This document shows positions 26,929-38,906 of a DNA stretch of 64,000 nucleotides, piece by piece. The stretch comes from Methylopila turkensis (GTDB taxonomy: Bacteria; Pseudomonadota; Alphaproteobacteria; Rhizobiales; Methylopilaceae): NCBI RefSeq assembly GCF_027922325.1, contig NZ_BSFL01000001.1, positions 1,235,610-1,299,609 on the forward strand. The letters are read 5' to 3'. A model generated the notes under the pieces. The model was not told the DNA's origin and ran no database searches. It saw only the letters and a program-made list of their open reading frames with translations. Position 1 is the stretch's first letter. Each line of letters starts with the position of its first letter. Position numbers and translations under genes: made by a program.

Positions 26929-27807
26929 TCAGCCGCCGGCCTCGCGCAGCAGCGTCGGCTCGGAAGGAGCCGGCAGCAGGCTGAAGCGGCGGCCGTTCTC
27001 CAGCGCCGGGATCTTGCGCCGGGCGGCGGCCGCTTCGGACAGGTCGATCTCGGCGAGCGTGACGCCCGGCTCGGCGCCGTCGATCTCCGCAAGGATCTTG
27101 CCCCAGGGATCGACGATCAGGCTGTGGCCATAGGTGTCGCGCCCGTCCTCGTGCCGGCCGCCCTGGGCCGCCGCTATGACGAAGGAGCCGGTCTCGATCG
27201 CGCGCGAGCGCAGCAGCACGTGCCAGTGCGCCTCGCCGGTCTGCTTGGTGAAGGCCGCGGGCCCGGCCAGGACCTCGGCCCCGTTCTCGGCCAGCGCCCG
27301 GTGCAGCGTCGGGAAGCGGACGTCGTAGCAGATCGTCAGCCCGAGCCGCCCCCACGGCAGATCGACGCCGACCGCGCTCTCGCCCGGACGGTAGGTCTGG
27401 CTCTCGCGCCAGCTTTCGCCATTGGCGAGGTCGACGTCGAACATGTGGATCTTGTCGTAGCGGGCGACGACCTCGCCCTCCGGGTCGATGACGAAGCTGC
27501 GGTTCGCCGCGCGGTCGCCGTCGAGCCGCACCGCGAGCGAGCCGATGTGCACGAAAACTTTAAGCGCGCGGGCGACCTCCTGCAGCGCGGTCAGCGTCGG
27601 ACAGGCGCCCTCCGGCACGATCTGCGCGAACAGCTCGTCGCGCGACCGGACCAGGATGTTGGTCATCTCCGGCGTCTGCACATACTGCGCCCCGCCGTCC
27701 GCCGCCTCGCCGATCAGGCGCGCCGCAGCGTCCACATTGGCCATCACGTCCTTGCCCGAGCGCATCTGCGCGCACGCGACGACGAAACGCTTGTTCTTCT
27801 CGGCCAT
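26929..27807 (-). CDS. Carbon-nitrogen hydrolase (nitrilase superfamily, Nit-type)
   Basis: A cytoplasmic amidase-fold enzyme of 292 residues. The Glu-Lys-Cys triad is intact: QTPEMTNI (Glu), [11 protein letters not shown] (Lys) and [15 protein letters not shown] (Cys). The nearest characterised group is Nit1/Nit2, repair amidases acting on deaminated glutathione or omega-amidase substrates. Next to a glutaredoxin gene (2-base gap), a glutathione-linked role is plausible but not shown. Start ATG at 27807 follows the glutaredoxin stop; the upstream open frame is a shadow. Confidence 0.9.
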   Translation of the reverse strand: MAEKNKRFVVACAQMRSGKDVMANVDAAARLIGEAADGGAQYVQTPEMTNILVRSRDELFAQIVPEGACPTLTALQEVARALKVFVHIGSLAVRLDGDRAANRSFVIDPEGEVVARYDKIHMFDVDLANGESWRESQTYRPGESAVGVDLPWGRLGLTICYDVRFPTLHRALAENGAEVLAGPAAFTKQTGEAHWHVLLRSRAIETGSFVIAAAQGGRHEDGRDTYGHSLIVDPWGKILAEIDGAEPGVTLAEIDLSEAAAARRKIPALENGRRFSLLPAPSEPTLLREAGG

Positions 27808-27809
27808 CG

Positions 27810-28067
27810 TCACGCCGCCAGCAGCGGATCGAGTCCGCCGGCCTGTTCGAGCGCGTAGAGATCGTCGCAACCGCCCACGTGCCGGTCGCCGATGAAGATC
27901 TGCGGGACCGTGCTGCGCCCGCCGGCGCGCTGGATCATCTCCGGGCGCCGGGCCGGCTGGCGGCCGATGTCGATCTCCTCGAACGGGATATCTTTCCGGG
28001 CGAGAAGGTCCTTGGCCATGTCGCAATACGGGCAACCGACGCGCGCGTAGACGGTCACAGGGGGCAT
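27810..28067 (-). CDS. grxC: Glutaredoxin 3
   Basis: A dithiol glutaredoxin of 85 residues. Active site GCPYCDMAK near residues 11-19 (CPYC), cis-proline segment STVPQIFIGDRHVGGCDDLY and the C-terminal glutathione-binding GGCDD. It reduces protein and low-molecular-weight disulfides with glutathione in the cytoplasm. Family length is about 85. First gene of the grxC, nitrilase, DUF1178 series on the minus strand. Confidence 0.96.
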   Translation of the reverse strand: MPPVTVYARVGCPYCDMAKDLLARKDIPFEEIDIGRQPARRPEMIQRAGGRSTVPQIFIGDRHVGGCDDLYALEQAGGLDPLLAA

Positions 28068-28119
28068 CGGCGCCTCGGGCGGAACGGGGAGCTTGTCTTC
28101 ATCCCCGGATATTAGCCCG

Positions 28120-28899
28120 TCATCCGTCGTTCACAACCACGGCGAAGACGAGAGCGTCCACCGAGGCCGCGCCCGCGCGCCGCGCCAGCCGGGCGAGCCG
28201 GTCGAGCGTGGCGCCGGTGGTGAGCACGTCGTCGACCAGCACCACGCGGCGCCCGGCGATGAGCGCCCGGCCCTCCTCCGACACGCGGAACGCGCCGGCG
28301 AGATTGTCCGCGCGCTGGGCTGCGGTCAGCCCGACCTGCGGCCTGGTCGCCTTGACGCGCTCCAGCGCCTGCAGCGCCAACTGGGCGCCCGACGCCTCCG
28401 CCGCGGCGCGGGCGAGCATCGCCGACTGGTTGAAGCGCCGCCGCCACAGCCGGCCGCGGTGCAGCGGCGTCGGGACCAGCAGCGCGTCCGCTCCGAGCAG
28501 CTCGTGGCCCGCCCGCGCCATCATCCCGCCCATGGCGCGGGCGAGATGAAGGCCGTCGCCATACTTCAGGCGGTGCACGAGCGTCCGCGCCGCGCCGTCG
28601 AACCGCGCCACCGCGCGGGCGCGGTCCCAGGCCGGCGGGCGCGCCAGCGCCTTCGGCGAGACGAGGCCGGCGCCGAAATCGGCCGGAAACGGCGTGCCGA
28701 GCCGCTCGCAGAACGGCCGCTCGATCGGCTTGAACTCGCCCCAGCACGCGACGCACAGCCCGCCCTGATCGGAGACGGGCCGGGAGCAGGCGAGGCATTG
28801 CGGCGGCAGCGCGACGTCAAGCAGCGCGCGTCCGAAGCGGCTCGCGGCGGCTTTCAGCCGGGCGAACGGGGCGGGCCGAAGGTCCTGCGCCTCGATCAT
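28120..28899 (-). CDS. ComF-family phosphoribosyltransferase-like protein
   Basis: A protein of 259 residues. An N-terminal zinc ribbon (LPPQCLACSRPVSDQGGLCV, with a second pair CVACW) is followed by a type I PRTase domain with the PRPP motif RRVVLVDDVLTTGATL (about 218-233). KYGDGLHLARAMGGMM and FNQSAMLARA are typical ComF segments. ComF is needed for single-strand DNA import in competent Gram-positives; in alphaproteobacteria the role is not settled. Divergent from cfa with 78 bases between. Confidence 0.92.
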   Translation of the reverse strand: MIEAQDLRPAPFARLKAAASRFGRALLDVALPPQCLACSRPVSDQGGLCVACWGEFKPIERPFCERLGTPFPADFGAGLVSPKALARPPAWDRARAVARFDGAARTLVHRLKYGDGLHLARAMGGMMARAGHELLGADALLVPTPLHRGRLWRRRFNQSAMLARAAAEASGAQLALQALERVKATRPQVGLTAAQRADNLAGAFRVSEEGRALIAGRRVVLVDDVLTTGATLDRLARLARRAGAASVDALVFAVVVNDG

Positions 28900-28977
28900 G
28901 GGCGGTTAGGGGCTGGCCGGACGGGGGGCTGCTGATCTAAGCAACGGGCTTGTCGTCCTCGCGTTGGGAGCGCTGCG

Positions 28978-30225
28978 ATGGATCTGTTCCAGACGATGCT
29001 ACGCCGTTTCGTCGGCGTCGGCTCGCTCACCATCGTCGACCACAAGGGCGTCGCCCACACCCATGCCGGCGCGCCGGGGCCGGAGGTCGTGATCCGGCTG
29101 CACGACGCCAAGGTGGCGCGCGACCTGCTGCTCAATCCCGAGCTCAAGGCGGGCGAGGCCTACATGGACGGCCGGCTCACCATCGAGCGCGGCTCGCTCC
29201 GCGACTTCCTAACGATCTACGCGCTGAACCGGACGAACCTGCGCGCCCAGCCGATCCAAAAGGCGCTGCGCGGCACGCTGAAGACGCTGAAGCGCTGGGC
29301 GCGCGCGAACACCGGCGCGCTGTCGCGGAAGAACGTCGAGGCCCATTACGACCTCTCGAACGAGATGTACCGGCTCTTCCTCGACGAGGGGCTGAACTAC
29401 TCCTGCGGCTATTTCCGCTCCCCCGACGATACGCTCGAGGAGGCCCAAGTCGCGAAGCTCCGCCACATCGCGGCGAAGCTCGACCTCAGGCCCGGCCAGC
29501 GCGTGCTCGACATCGGCTCCGGATGGGGCTCGATGGCGATCTATCTCGCCAAGAACTGCGGGGTCGAGGTGCTGGGCGTGACGCTGTCGAAGGAGCAGCT
29601 CGCGCTCGCCCGAGAGCGCGCCGAGGCGGCGGGCGTCGCCGACCGCGTGCGGTTCGAGCTGACGGACTACCGCGACGTCGCGGGGCCGTTCGACCGGATC
29701 GTCTCCGTCGGCATGTTCGAGCATGTTGGCGTCAAGAACTTCCCGGCTTTCTTCGCCAAGGTCTCGAAGCTCTTGAAGCCGGACGGCGTCGCGTTGCTGC
29801 ACTCGATCGGGCGCAAGGGCGGGCCGGGGATCACGGGCGCCTGGGTCAAGAAGTACATCTTCCCTGGCGGCTACTCCCCCGCCCTGTCCGAGACGCTGAC
29901 GGCGATCGAGGGCGCGAAGCTCTGGGCGACCGACATCGAGATCTGGCGGATGCACTACGCCGAGACCCTCGTGCATTGGGAGCGCCGCTTCCAGGAGAAC
30001 CGCGCGCGGGCCGCGGCGCTGCTCGGCGAGCGGTTCTGCCGGATGTGGGAGTTCTACCTCATCACGGCGGAGTTCTCGTTCCGCCACGGCAAGCACATGG
30101 TGTTCCAGATCCAGCTCACGAAGGACGTCGACGCCACGCCGAAGACCCGCGACTACATGATCGACGCGGAGCGGCGGCTGGAGGCGGGGGAAGCCTCGCG
30201 GGCGGCGGCGCTGGAACCGGCGTGA
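28978..30225 (+). CDS. cfa: Cyclopropane-fatty-acyl-phospholipid synthase
   Basis: A SAM-dependent enzyme of 415 residues that methylenates cis double bonds of membrane phospholipid acyl chains. An N-terminal SCP-like lipid domain (about 1-90) is followed by the linker SRKNVEAHYDLSNEMYRLFL, the SAM motif VLDIGSGWGSMAIYLA (about 177-192), VSVGMFEHVGVKNFPAFF and the late FSFRHGKHMVFQIQLTKD. The residues of the bicarbonate site lie in the usual segments. The stop overlaps the next GTG by four bases, so it is coupled to the following methyltransferase. Confidence 0.95.
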   Translation: MDLFQTMLRRFVGVGSLTIVDHKGVAHTHAGAPGPEVVIRLHDAKVARDLLLNPELKAGEAYMDGRLTIERGSLRDFLTIYALNRTNLRAQPIQKALRGTLKTLKRWARANTGALSRKNVEAHYDLSNEMYRLFLDEGLNYSCGYFRSPDDTLEEAQVAKLRHIAAKLDLRPGQRVLDIGSGWGSMAIYLAKNCGVEVLGVTLSKEQLALARERAEAAGVADRVRFELTDYRDVAGPFDRIVSVGMFEHVGVKNFPAFFAKVSKLLKPDGVALLHSIGRKGGPGITGAWVKKYIFPGGYSPALSETLTAIEGAKLWATDIEIWRMHYAETLVHWERRFQENRARAAALLGERFCRMWEFYLITAEFSFRHGKHMVFQIQLTKDVDATPKTRDYMIDAERRLEAGEASRAAALEPA

Positions 30226-31112
30226 CCATCTCGGAGGTCCCGGCGCTCGTCGACCGCAGGGCGCTCCAACTCGCGAGGGCCCGGTCGCTTCGCGGCGGCG
30301 AGGGGCCGGACTTCCTGCGCCGTCGCGTCGCGGAGGACGTCGCGGACCGGCTGGCGGCGACGCTGCGCCCCTTCACGGAGGCGCTCGATCTCGTCTCGCC
30401 CGGCGGAGAGACGGCGGCCGCGCTCGCCGCTCGGCCCGGCGTGACGCGCGTCGTGCGCGCCGCGGCCCTCGCCGGCCCCGGCGCGGACCTCGCCTGCGAT
30501 CCGGAGGCGCTGCCCTTCGCGCCCGAGAGCTTCGACCTGATCGTCTCGACGCTGGCGCTGCAGTTCGCGAACGACCTGCCCGGCGCCCTTGCCCAGTGCC
30601 GGCGCGCGCTGAGGCCGGACGGGCTGATGCTGGCGGCGCTCCTCGGCGGCGACACGCTGACCGAGCTCCGGCAGGCCTTCGCGGCGGCCGAGGGCGAGGT
30701 CGAGGGCGGCCTGAGCCCCCGCGTGCTGCCCTTCGCGGACGTGCGCGCGCTCGGCGGCCTGCTGCAGCGCGCCGGCTTCGCGCTCCCCGTGACCGACGTC
30801 GACCGCGTGACGGTGCGCTACCCGCACGCGCTGGCGCTGATGGCGGACCTGCGCGCCTGGGGCGCGACCAACGCGCTCGCCGAGCGGCGGCGGACGCCGC
30901 TGCGCCGCGCCACGCTCGGGCGCATGATCGAAATCTACGGCGAGCGTTTCGGCGACCCCGACGGCCGGGTGCGCGCGACCTTCGACATCGTGTGGCTGTC
31001 CGGCTGGGCGCCGCATCCCGACCAGCAGAAGCCGCTGAGGCCGGGCTCCGCCCGCACGCGCCTCGCCGACGCCCTCGGCGTTCCAGAAGGCGCTCCGAAG
31101 CGGCCGGGCTGA
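30222..31112 (+). CDS. SAM-dependent methyltransferase-fold protein (BioC/NDUFAF5-like)
   Basis: A protein of 296 residues with a class I methyltransferase fold: a degenerate SAM motif around ALDLVSPGGETAAALAA, DPEALPFAPESFDLIVSTLA, and LRPDGLMLAALLGGDTLTEL. The C-terminal part (LMADLRAWGATNALAERRRT, IYGERFGDPDGRVRATFDIV) is the signature of the NDUFAF5/BioC-like family found beside comF in Hyphomicrobiales. Mitochondrial NDUFAF5 acts in complex I assembly; the bacterial role is not known to me. GTG at 30222 overlaps the cfa stop. Motif I lacks the usual GxGxG, so catalysis as a methyltransferase is uncertain. Confidence 0.85.
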   Translation: MTISEVPALVDRRALQLARARSLRGGEGPDFLRRRVAEDVADRLAATLRPFTEALDLVSPGGETAAALAARPGVTRVVRAAALAGPGADLACDPEALPFAPESFDLIVSTLALQFANDLPGALAQCRRALRPDGLMLAALLGGDTLTELRQAFAAAEGEVEGGLSPRVLPFADVRALGGLLQRAGFALPVTDVDRVTVRYPHALALMADLRAWGATNALAERRRTPLRRATLGRMIEIYGERFGDPDGRVRATFDIVWLSGWAPHPDQQKPLRPGSARTRLADALGVPEGAPKRPG

Positions 31113-31122
31113 ACCTCGGGGC

Positions 31123-31317
31123 TCAGCGGCCGGTTTCGTCGGCGATGCGCTGGTAGTATTTGCTGAAGACGACGTCGCCCAGCGTGTAGACCGTCACGGC
31201 GATCGCCGCGCCGATGCCGACCGCGATCATGGCGTATTCGATCGCCGTCGCGCCGCGCTCGTCTTTCCAGAACCGCGCGAGCGCGCGGAGCGCCCCAGCC
31301 GTCAGATCCTGCCCCAT
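31123..31317 (-). CDS. Flp/Fap-type IVb pilin, orphan
   Basis: A protein of 64 residues. LARFWKDERGATAIEYAMIAVG is the type IVb signature (cleavage after Gly22, Glu at +5), followed by one membrane helix to about residue 48 and a short polar tail ending ADETGR. Flp pilins are assembled by Tad machinery, and none of the cpa/tad genes is in this window. The short prepilin peptidase at 19484-20050 could process it. Ten bases separate its stop from the convergent methyltransferase stop. Confidence 0.88.
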   Translation of the reverse strand: MGQDLTAGALRALARFWKDERGATAIEYAMIAVGIGAAIAVTVYTLGDVVFSKYYQRIADETGR

Positions 31318-31373
31318 GCCACCGCGCTCCCCCGTACGCGCCCGTCCTGGGCGGCTTCGACGCGGCAGTGGGC

Positions 31374-31790
31374 TCAGAGCAGTCCGACGAGATGCGCTAT
31401 CAGCGGCTCGTCGGCCGGCGGCATCGGAAAGTCGCGAAGCCGTTCCGGGCGGACCCAGCGCGTCGCCTGGCCCTCGCGCCCCGTCACGACCCCCGTCCAG
31501 CGCCGGCACACATAGAGCGGCATCAGCAGGTGGAACGTCTCGTAAGGATGGCTTGCGAAGGTGAGCGGCGCGAGACACGGCTCCTCGACCACGACGCCAA
31601 GCTCTTCGGCCAGCTCCCGGATCAAGGTCTGTTCCGGACGCTCGCCCGCCTCGACCTTGCCGCCGGGAAACTCCCAGAGCCCCGCCAGGCTCTTCCCCTC
31701 CGGCCGCTGCGCGATCAGCACGCGGCCGTCGGCGTCCACCAGGGCGCAGGCGACGACAAGAACAAGCTTCGGACTCGCATCCTCGACCAT
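31374..31790 (-). CDS. mutT: 8-oxo-dGTP diphosphatase (MutT, Nudix)
   Basis: A cytoplasmic Nudix hydrolase of 138 residues. The Nudix box spans residues 43-65 (GGKVEAGERPEQTLIRELAE, then ELG) and is complete. IAQRPEGKSLAGLWEFPGG is the MutT-specific segment preceding it. It removes oxidised dGTP to prevent transversions. It follows argJ on the same strand after 43 bases, a common pairing in this order. Confidence 0.93.
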   Translation of the reverse strand: MVEDASPKLVLVVACALVDADGRVLIAQRPEGKSLAGLWEFPGGKVEAGERPEQTLIRELAEELGVVVEEPCLAPLTFASHPYETFHLLMPLYVCRRWTGVVTGREGQATRWVRPERLRDFPMPPADEPLIAHLVGLL

Positions 31791-31833
31791 CTGACGCGTG
31801 AGACCTTAAGGGCGGGTTGAGGCGATCAGGGAT

Positions 31834-33066
31834 TCACGACCGATAATCGGCGTTGATGGCGATGTAGCCCTCGGTGAGGTCGCAGGTCCACACGCGCGCC
31901 CGCCCGGCGCTGAGGCCGAGATCGACGCCGATCGTGATCTCCTCCTCTTTCATGTAGGCGGAGGTCACGGCCTCGTCGTAGGACGGGTCGCGCTCGCCCT
32001 CATGCGCCACGCGGATGTCGCCGAAGCGGATCGACAGCCGGTCGCGGTCGGCGGGCTCGCCGGCCTTGCCCACCGCCATCACCACGCGGCCCCAGTTGGC
32101 GTCCTCGCCGGCGATCGCGGTCTTCACCAGCGGCGAGTTCGCGATCGACAGCGCGATCTTCCGCGCCGAGAGGTCGCTCTCCGCGCCCTCGACCTCGACG
32201 GTCACGAACTTGCGCGCGCCCTCGCCGTCGCGGGCGACGAGCTGGGCGAGCTCCACGAGCAGGGCCTCGAACGCGGCGGCGAAGCCGGCGAGCGCCGGAT
32301 CGGCGGCGTCGGCGACGGGCGCGTTGCCGGCCTTGCCGGTCGCGAAGGCGAGCAGCGTGTCGGAGGTCGAGGTGTCGCCGTCGACGGTCACGCAGTTGAA
32401 TGAGCGCTCGACCGCGTCGGCCAGCAGCGCCTGCAGCGCGGGGGCGGCGATCGCGGCGTCGGTCGCGACGAAGGCGAGCATGGTCGCCATGTCGGGCGCG
32501 ATCATGCCGGCGCCCTTGGCGATGCCGTTGATCGTCACCGTGACGCCCCCGATCTCGGCCGTGCGGGTGGCGAGCTTCGGGAAGGTGTCGGTGGTCATGA
32601 TCGCCTGCGCCGCGGCGGCCCAGGCGTCGCCCCGTCCGGCCGAGACGAGCCCGTCCATCACGCCCGCGAACCGGGTGGCGTCGAGCGGCTCGCCGATCAC
32701 GCCGGTCGAGGCCAGGAAGATCTCCGCCTCCGGGCAGCCGACCGCCTGCGCCGTGATCTCGGCGGTCAGCGCGGTCGCAGCGCGGCCGCGCTTGCCGGTG
32801 AAGGCGTTGGCGTTGCCGGAATTGACCACCAGCGCGCGGATCGCGCCGCCGGCGAGCCGGTCGCGGCACCATTCCACCGGGGCCGAGGGGCACAGCGAGC
32901 GCGTCAGCACGCCGGCGACGCTCGTCCCTTCGTCGAAGGCCGCGAGCAGCACGTCGGTCCGGCCCTTGTAGCGGATGCCGGCCGCCGCAGTCGCGAGCCG
33001 GACGCCGGCGATCGCCGGCAGCGTCGGCGAGGATTTGGGAGCGAGCGGCGAGACGGCGGTCGACAT
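31834..33066 (-). CDS. argJ: Bifunctional glutamate N-acetyltransferase / amino-acid acetyltransferase
   Basis: A protein of 410 residues that transfers acetyl groups from N-acetylornithine to glutamate in arginine synthesis. It self-cleaves into two chains at the conserved [16 protein letters not shown] between Ala and Thr (about residue 193/194). The oxyanion threonines lie in the TGVIG segment near residue 124, and [13 protein letters not shown] is also conserved. The C-terminal [20 protein letters not shown] and INADYRS are typical. Bifunctionality is usual for proteobacterial ArgJ but cannot be read from sequence. Confidence 0.97.
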   Translation of the reverse strand: MSTAVSPLAPKSSPTLPAIAGVRLATAAAGIRYKGRTDVLLAAFDEGTSVAGVLTRSLCPSAPVEWCRDRLAGGAIRALVVNSGNANAFTGKRGRAATALTAEITAQAVGCPEAEIFLASTGVIGEPLDATRFAGVMDGLVSAGRGDAWAAAAQAIMTTDTFPKLATRTAEIGGVTVTINGIAKGAGMIAPDMATMLAFVATDAAIAAPALQALLADAVERSFNCVTVDGDTSTSDTLLAFATGKAGNAPVADAADPALAGFAAAFEALLVELAQLVARDGEGARKFVTVEVEGAESDLSARKIALSIANSPLVKTAIAGEDANWGRVVMAVGKAGEPADRDRLSIRFGDIRVAHEGERDPSYDEAVTSAYMKEEEITIGVDLGLSAGRARVWTCDLTEGYIAINADYRS

Positions 33067-33155
33067 GGGTTCCCTTCGAAGCGCGTGGCCGCGCGAGGCT
33101 TACAGAATTCGTATGACGGAGGGAATGCAGGGCCAGCGCGCGGCGGCGCGGCGAA

Positions 33156-33198
33156 CCCTCCTCCGCTTGCGGAGGAGGGGAACCATGCGCAGCATGGC
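33156..33198. repeat. Double hairpin between argJ and the parvulin gene
   Basis: CCCTCCTCCGC (33156-33166) and GCGGAGGAGGG (33169-33179) form a perfect 11 bp stem with a 2-base loop. CCATGC-GCA-GCATGG follows (33184-33198). It is non-coding. As the transcript runs on the minus strand, it would form in the parvulin-argJ mRNA. Not accompanied by a U run, so more likely a palindromic repeat than a terminator. Confidence 0.6.
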
Positions 33199-33244
33199 GG
33201 AGGAGGCCCGGCGGAGGAGGTCCGCGCCGAGCGCTTCCCGTATG

Positions 33245-34183
33245 TTACGGCTTCGGCGCGTCGGCCGGCGGGGCGTCGGCGCCCGGGATCGCGGGCTGCC
33301 CCTGGGGCTCGCCGGCCTTGGTGCGCTCGACCTTGGCCTCGCCGCGCAGCTTGAGGATTAGATCCTGCTGGGCGGTGCGCACCACGTACTGCTCGATCTG
33401 CGGCTTGACCTGCTCGAACGGCGGGATCGGCCGCTCGCGCTTCTCCGTCACCTTGATGACGTGGAAGCCGAACTGCGTCTTGACCGGATCGGAGACCTTG
33501 TTGGGCTCGAGCTTGAACACGGCCTCGTCGAAGGCTGGCACCATCTGGCCCTTGGCGAAGAAGCCGAGGTCGCCGCCCTGCTTGGCGGAGCCCGGATCGG
33601 TCGAGACCTCGGTCGCGATCTTGGCGAAGTCCTCGCCCTTGGCGAGCCGCTCCTCGACCTTCTTGGCCTCGTCCTCGGTCTTGACCAGGATGTGGCTGGC
33701 GCGCACCTCCTGCTCGGGCTTCAGGTTCTTGGCGGTCTCGTCATAGAGCTTGCGCATCGCCTCGTCGGTGACGGCCGCCTTCGAGGTCTTCTGGAGCAGT
33801 TCCTCCATCAGCGCGCGGTCGTGCAGATAGGCGATGCGCTGCTTGAATTCGGAGGTGTCGCCGAGCTTGTCCTTCTCGGCGGCCCGCGCCGCGATCTTCA
33901 GGTCGATCAGGTAGTTCAGCGCGTAATCGCGCCGCTGCGGCTCGGTCATGGAGGCGAGCGACTGCTGCAGGTCCTCCTTGGCGAGCTCGACTTCGCCTGC
34001 GGTGATCTCGGCGCCGTCCACCGTCGCGAGCACCGTCTTCGGATCGGGCGTCGGCGCCTCCGCGGCGGTCGCGGCCGGAGCCGGCGGCGTCTGCGCCGCG
34101 GCGGGCGCGACGGCGGCGAGGATCAGCGCGAAAGACGCGCCGAGCGCGGCGGAACGACGGCTCGGCGAAAGCGAAAATGTCAT
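33245..34183 (-). CDS. Periplasmic parvulin-type peptidyl-prolyl isomerase
   Basis: A protein of 312 residues. The signal peptide is SFALILAAVAPAAAQ, with cleavage near residue 31. An N-terminal SurA/PrsA-like helical region spans 45-150, then comes the rotamase domain (VRASHILVKTEDEAKKVEER, STDPGSAKQGGDLGFFAKGQ, TQFGFHVIKVTEKRERP). The C-terminal tail is Pro/Ala-rich. Folding helper for exported proteins. It is divergent from secA, a fixed neighbourhood in Hyphomicrobiales, and lies upstream of argJ on the same strand. Confidence 0.93.
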   Translation of the reverse strand: MTFSLSPSRRSAALGASFALILAAVAPAAAQTPPAPAATAAEAPTPDPKTVLATVDGAEITAGEVELAKEDLQQSLASMTEPQRRDYALNYLIDLKIAARAAEKDKLGDTSEFKQRIAYLHDRALMEELLQKTSKAAVTDEAMRKLYDETAKNLKPEQEVRASHILVKTEDEAKKVEERLAKGEDFAKIATEVSTDPGSAKQGGDLGFFAKGQMVPAFDEAVFKLEPNKVSDPVKTQFGFHVIKVTEKRERPIPPFEQVKPQIEQYVVRTAQQDLILKLRGEAKVERTKAGEPQGQPAIPGADAPPADAPKP

Positions 34184-34413
34184 GAGAACCTTCCGTTTTG
34201 AGCGTCGCGGCGCCCCAATCGCGCGGGAGAGTGTCGGAAAGGCCTATCATTGACAACCCTGAGGCTCCCTCTTATCTCGTCCGCTGCCGTCCGCCGTGCG
34301 CGAAGCGGCTCGAAATCGAGGGAGTTCCGGGCTCCCCTGACCGCCCGAGGGCGGCGTTCCGGCCCGGCCGATCCCCCGATGCGCGTTCCGCGCCACTCGA
34401 GAAAGGTTCGCCC

Positions 34414-37131
<2,718 letters not shown>

Positions 37132-37439
37132 GCGCGTCCCCGCGTCTTCGGAGGCGCGAGTTCGTAACCCTGCGGAAACGTCGGAGCGCATAGGCTCCGG
37201 CGGCATTTGCAACTCGTTCCAAGTTGGACCATATCTCGGCCCATGAGCAGGCGCGGACAGCGGATCGAGGCGCGGACGACGGAGACCTTCGCGGGTCTTG
37301 CCGACCATGTGCGCCTGCCGTCGCGGTTCCATGCGCGTCTGTCGGCGATCAGCACGCGACTTCGCCGCTGATCCCGACCGCGCCGCGAGCCGGCGCGCCG
37401 CATCCGTCCGTTCCGCATACCAAGGCCCAGAGGCGCATC
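37132..37439. other. secA-leuC intergenic region
   Basis: 308 bases without a recognised gene. It holds the stem CGGAGC/GCTCCG (37182-37187 with 37194-37199), a small stem CAACT/AGTTG (37210-37214 with 37222-37226), and a possible 42-codon frame at 37243-37371. No U run follows the stems. No riboswitch consensus was recognised. Confidence 0.5.
37243..37371 (+). CDS. Possible small basic peptide upstream of leuC
   Basis: An ATG-initiated frame of 42 residues, [20 protein letters not shown] onward, with eight arginines in the first and last thirds and several leucines in its second half ([20 protein letters not shown]). It ends 68 bases before the leuC start. There is no leucine run typical of an attenuator leader, nor a clear ribosome binding site, and no family is recognised. 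In such GC-rich DNA a chance frame is quite likely. Confidence 0.2.
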   Translation: MSRRGQRIEARTTETFAGLADHVRLPSRFHARLSAISTRLRR

Positions 37440-38849
37440 ATGTCCGCCGCTCCCAAGACCCTGTACGACAAGATCTTCGACGACCACGTCGTCGACCGCC
37501 AGCCCGACGGCTCCGTCCTGCTCTACATCGACCGCCACCTCGTCCATGAGGTGACGAGCCCGCAGGCGTTCGAGGGCCTGCGCGCCACCGGCCGCAAGGT
37601 CCGCGCCCCGCACAAGACGCTGGCCGTGGTCGATCACAACGTGCCGACCTCCGACCGCAACCTGCCGAACCCCGACCCGGAGTCGGCGGCGCAGATCGCG
37701 GCGCTCGCCGAGAACACGCGCGAGTTCGGCATCGAGTACTATGACGAGTTCGACAAGCGTCAGGGCGTCGTCCACATCGTCGGCCCCGAACAAGGCTTCA
37801 CCTTGCCCGGCGCCACCATCGTCTGCGGCGACAGCCACACCTCGACGCACGGCGCCTTCGGGGCGCTGGCGCACGGCATCGGCACGTCCGAGGTCGAGCA
37901 CGTGCTCGCGACCCAGACGCTGATCCAGACCAAAGCCAAGAACATGCGCATCACCGTCGACGGCGCGCTGCCGCACGGCGTGGGCGCCAAGGACGTGATC
38001 CTCGCGATCATCGGCGAGATCGGCACCGCGGGCGGCACCGGCTACGTGATGGAGTACGCCGGCGAGGCGATCCGCGCGCTGTCGATGGAAGGCCGCATGA
38101 CGGTCTGCAACATGTCGATCGAGGGCGGCGCCCGCGCCGGCATGATCGCGCCGGACGAGACCACCTACGCCTACGTCAAGGACCGCAAGCGCGCGCCGAA
38201 GGGCGACGCCTGGGACGCCGCGCGGCGCTACTGGGACACGCTGGTCTCCGACGAGGGCGCGCATTTCGACCGCGAGGTCCGGCTCGACGCCGCCAACCTG
38301 CCGCCGATCGTCTCCTGGGGCACGAGCCCGCAGGACGTGGTCTCCGTCACCGGGCTCGTTCCGGACCCGGACGCTGCCTCCGACGAGGGCAAGCGCGCCG
38401 CGATCAAGCGCGCGCTCGCCTATATGGGCCTGACCGCCGGCCAGAAGATCACCGACATCGCGCTCGACCGCGTGTTCATCGGCTCCTGCACCAACGGGCG
38501 CATCGAGGACCTGCGGCAGGCCGCCAAGATGGTCGCCGGCAAGACCGTCAACGCCAATGTCAGCGCCATGGTGGTTCCGGGCTCCGGCCTCGTGAAGGAG
38601 CAGGCCGAGGCCGAGGGCCTGGACCGCATCTTCAAGGCGGCCGGCTTCGACTGGCGGGAGCCGGGCTGCTCCATGTGCCTCGCCATGAACCCGGACAAGC
38701 TGAAGCCCGAGGAGCGCTGCGCCTCGACCTCGAACCGCAACTTCGAAGGCCGTCAGGGCTTCCGCGGCCGCACCCATCTGGTGTCGCCGGCGATGGCGGC
38801 GGCGGCGGCGATCGCCGGTCGCTTCGTCGACATCCGCGACTGGCGCTGA
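37440..38849 (+). CDS. leuC: 3-isopropylmalate dehydratase large subunit
   Basis: An aconitase-family protein of 469 residues that isomerises 2- to 3-isopropylmalate in leucine synthesis together with LeuD (not in the window). The 4Fe-4S cysteines are in [17 protein letters not shown] and [13 protein letters not shown]. Substrate residues are in [20 protein letters not shown] and [13 protein letters not shown]. Length fits the family. ATG at 37440 gives [18 protein letters not shown], matching homologues. Confidence 0.97.
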   Translation: MSAAPKTLYDKIFDDHVVDRQPDGSVLLYIDRHLVHEVTSPQAFEGLRATGRKVRAPHKTLAVVDHNVPTSDRNLPNPDPESAAQIAALAENTREFGIEYYDEFDKRQGVVHIVGPEQGFTLPGATIVCGDSHTSTHGAFGALAHGIGTSEVEHVLATQTLIQTKAKNMRITVDGALPHGVGAKDVILAIIGEIGTAGGTGYVMEYAGEAIRALSMEGRMTVCNMSIEGGARAGMIAPDETTYAYVKDRKRAPKGDAWDAARRYWDTLVSDEGAHFDREVRLDAANLPPIVSWGTSPQDVVSVTGLVPDPDAASDEGKRAAIKRALAYMGLTAGQKITDIALDRVFIGSCTNGRIEDLRQAAKMVAGKTVNANVSAMVVPGSGLVKEQAEAEGLDRIFKAAGFDWREPGCSMCLAMNPDKLKPEERCASTSNRNFEGRQGFRGRTHLVSPAMAAAAAIAGRFVDIRDWR

Positions 38850-38906
38850 GGCGCCTCGGGGCCGCGCCCGCCGCGGCCCCGCTCTCGGCGTAAGGACACG
38901 TCCCGC

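Noticed and set aside
28950..30221. Open frame fused upstream of the methyltransferase
   Set aside because: Its first part is a shifted reading of cfa; the real start is the GTG at 30222 overlapping the cfa stop.
37243..37371. Leucine attenuator upstream of leuC
   Set aside because: The small frame has no run of leucine codons and no terminator/antiterminator pair with a U run follows it; listed only as a weak possible peptide.
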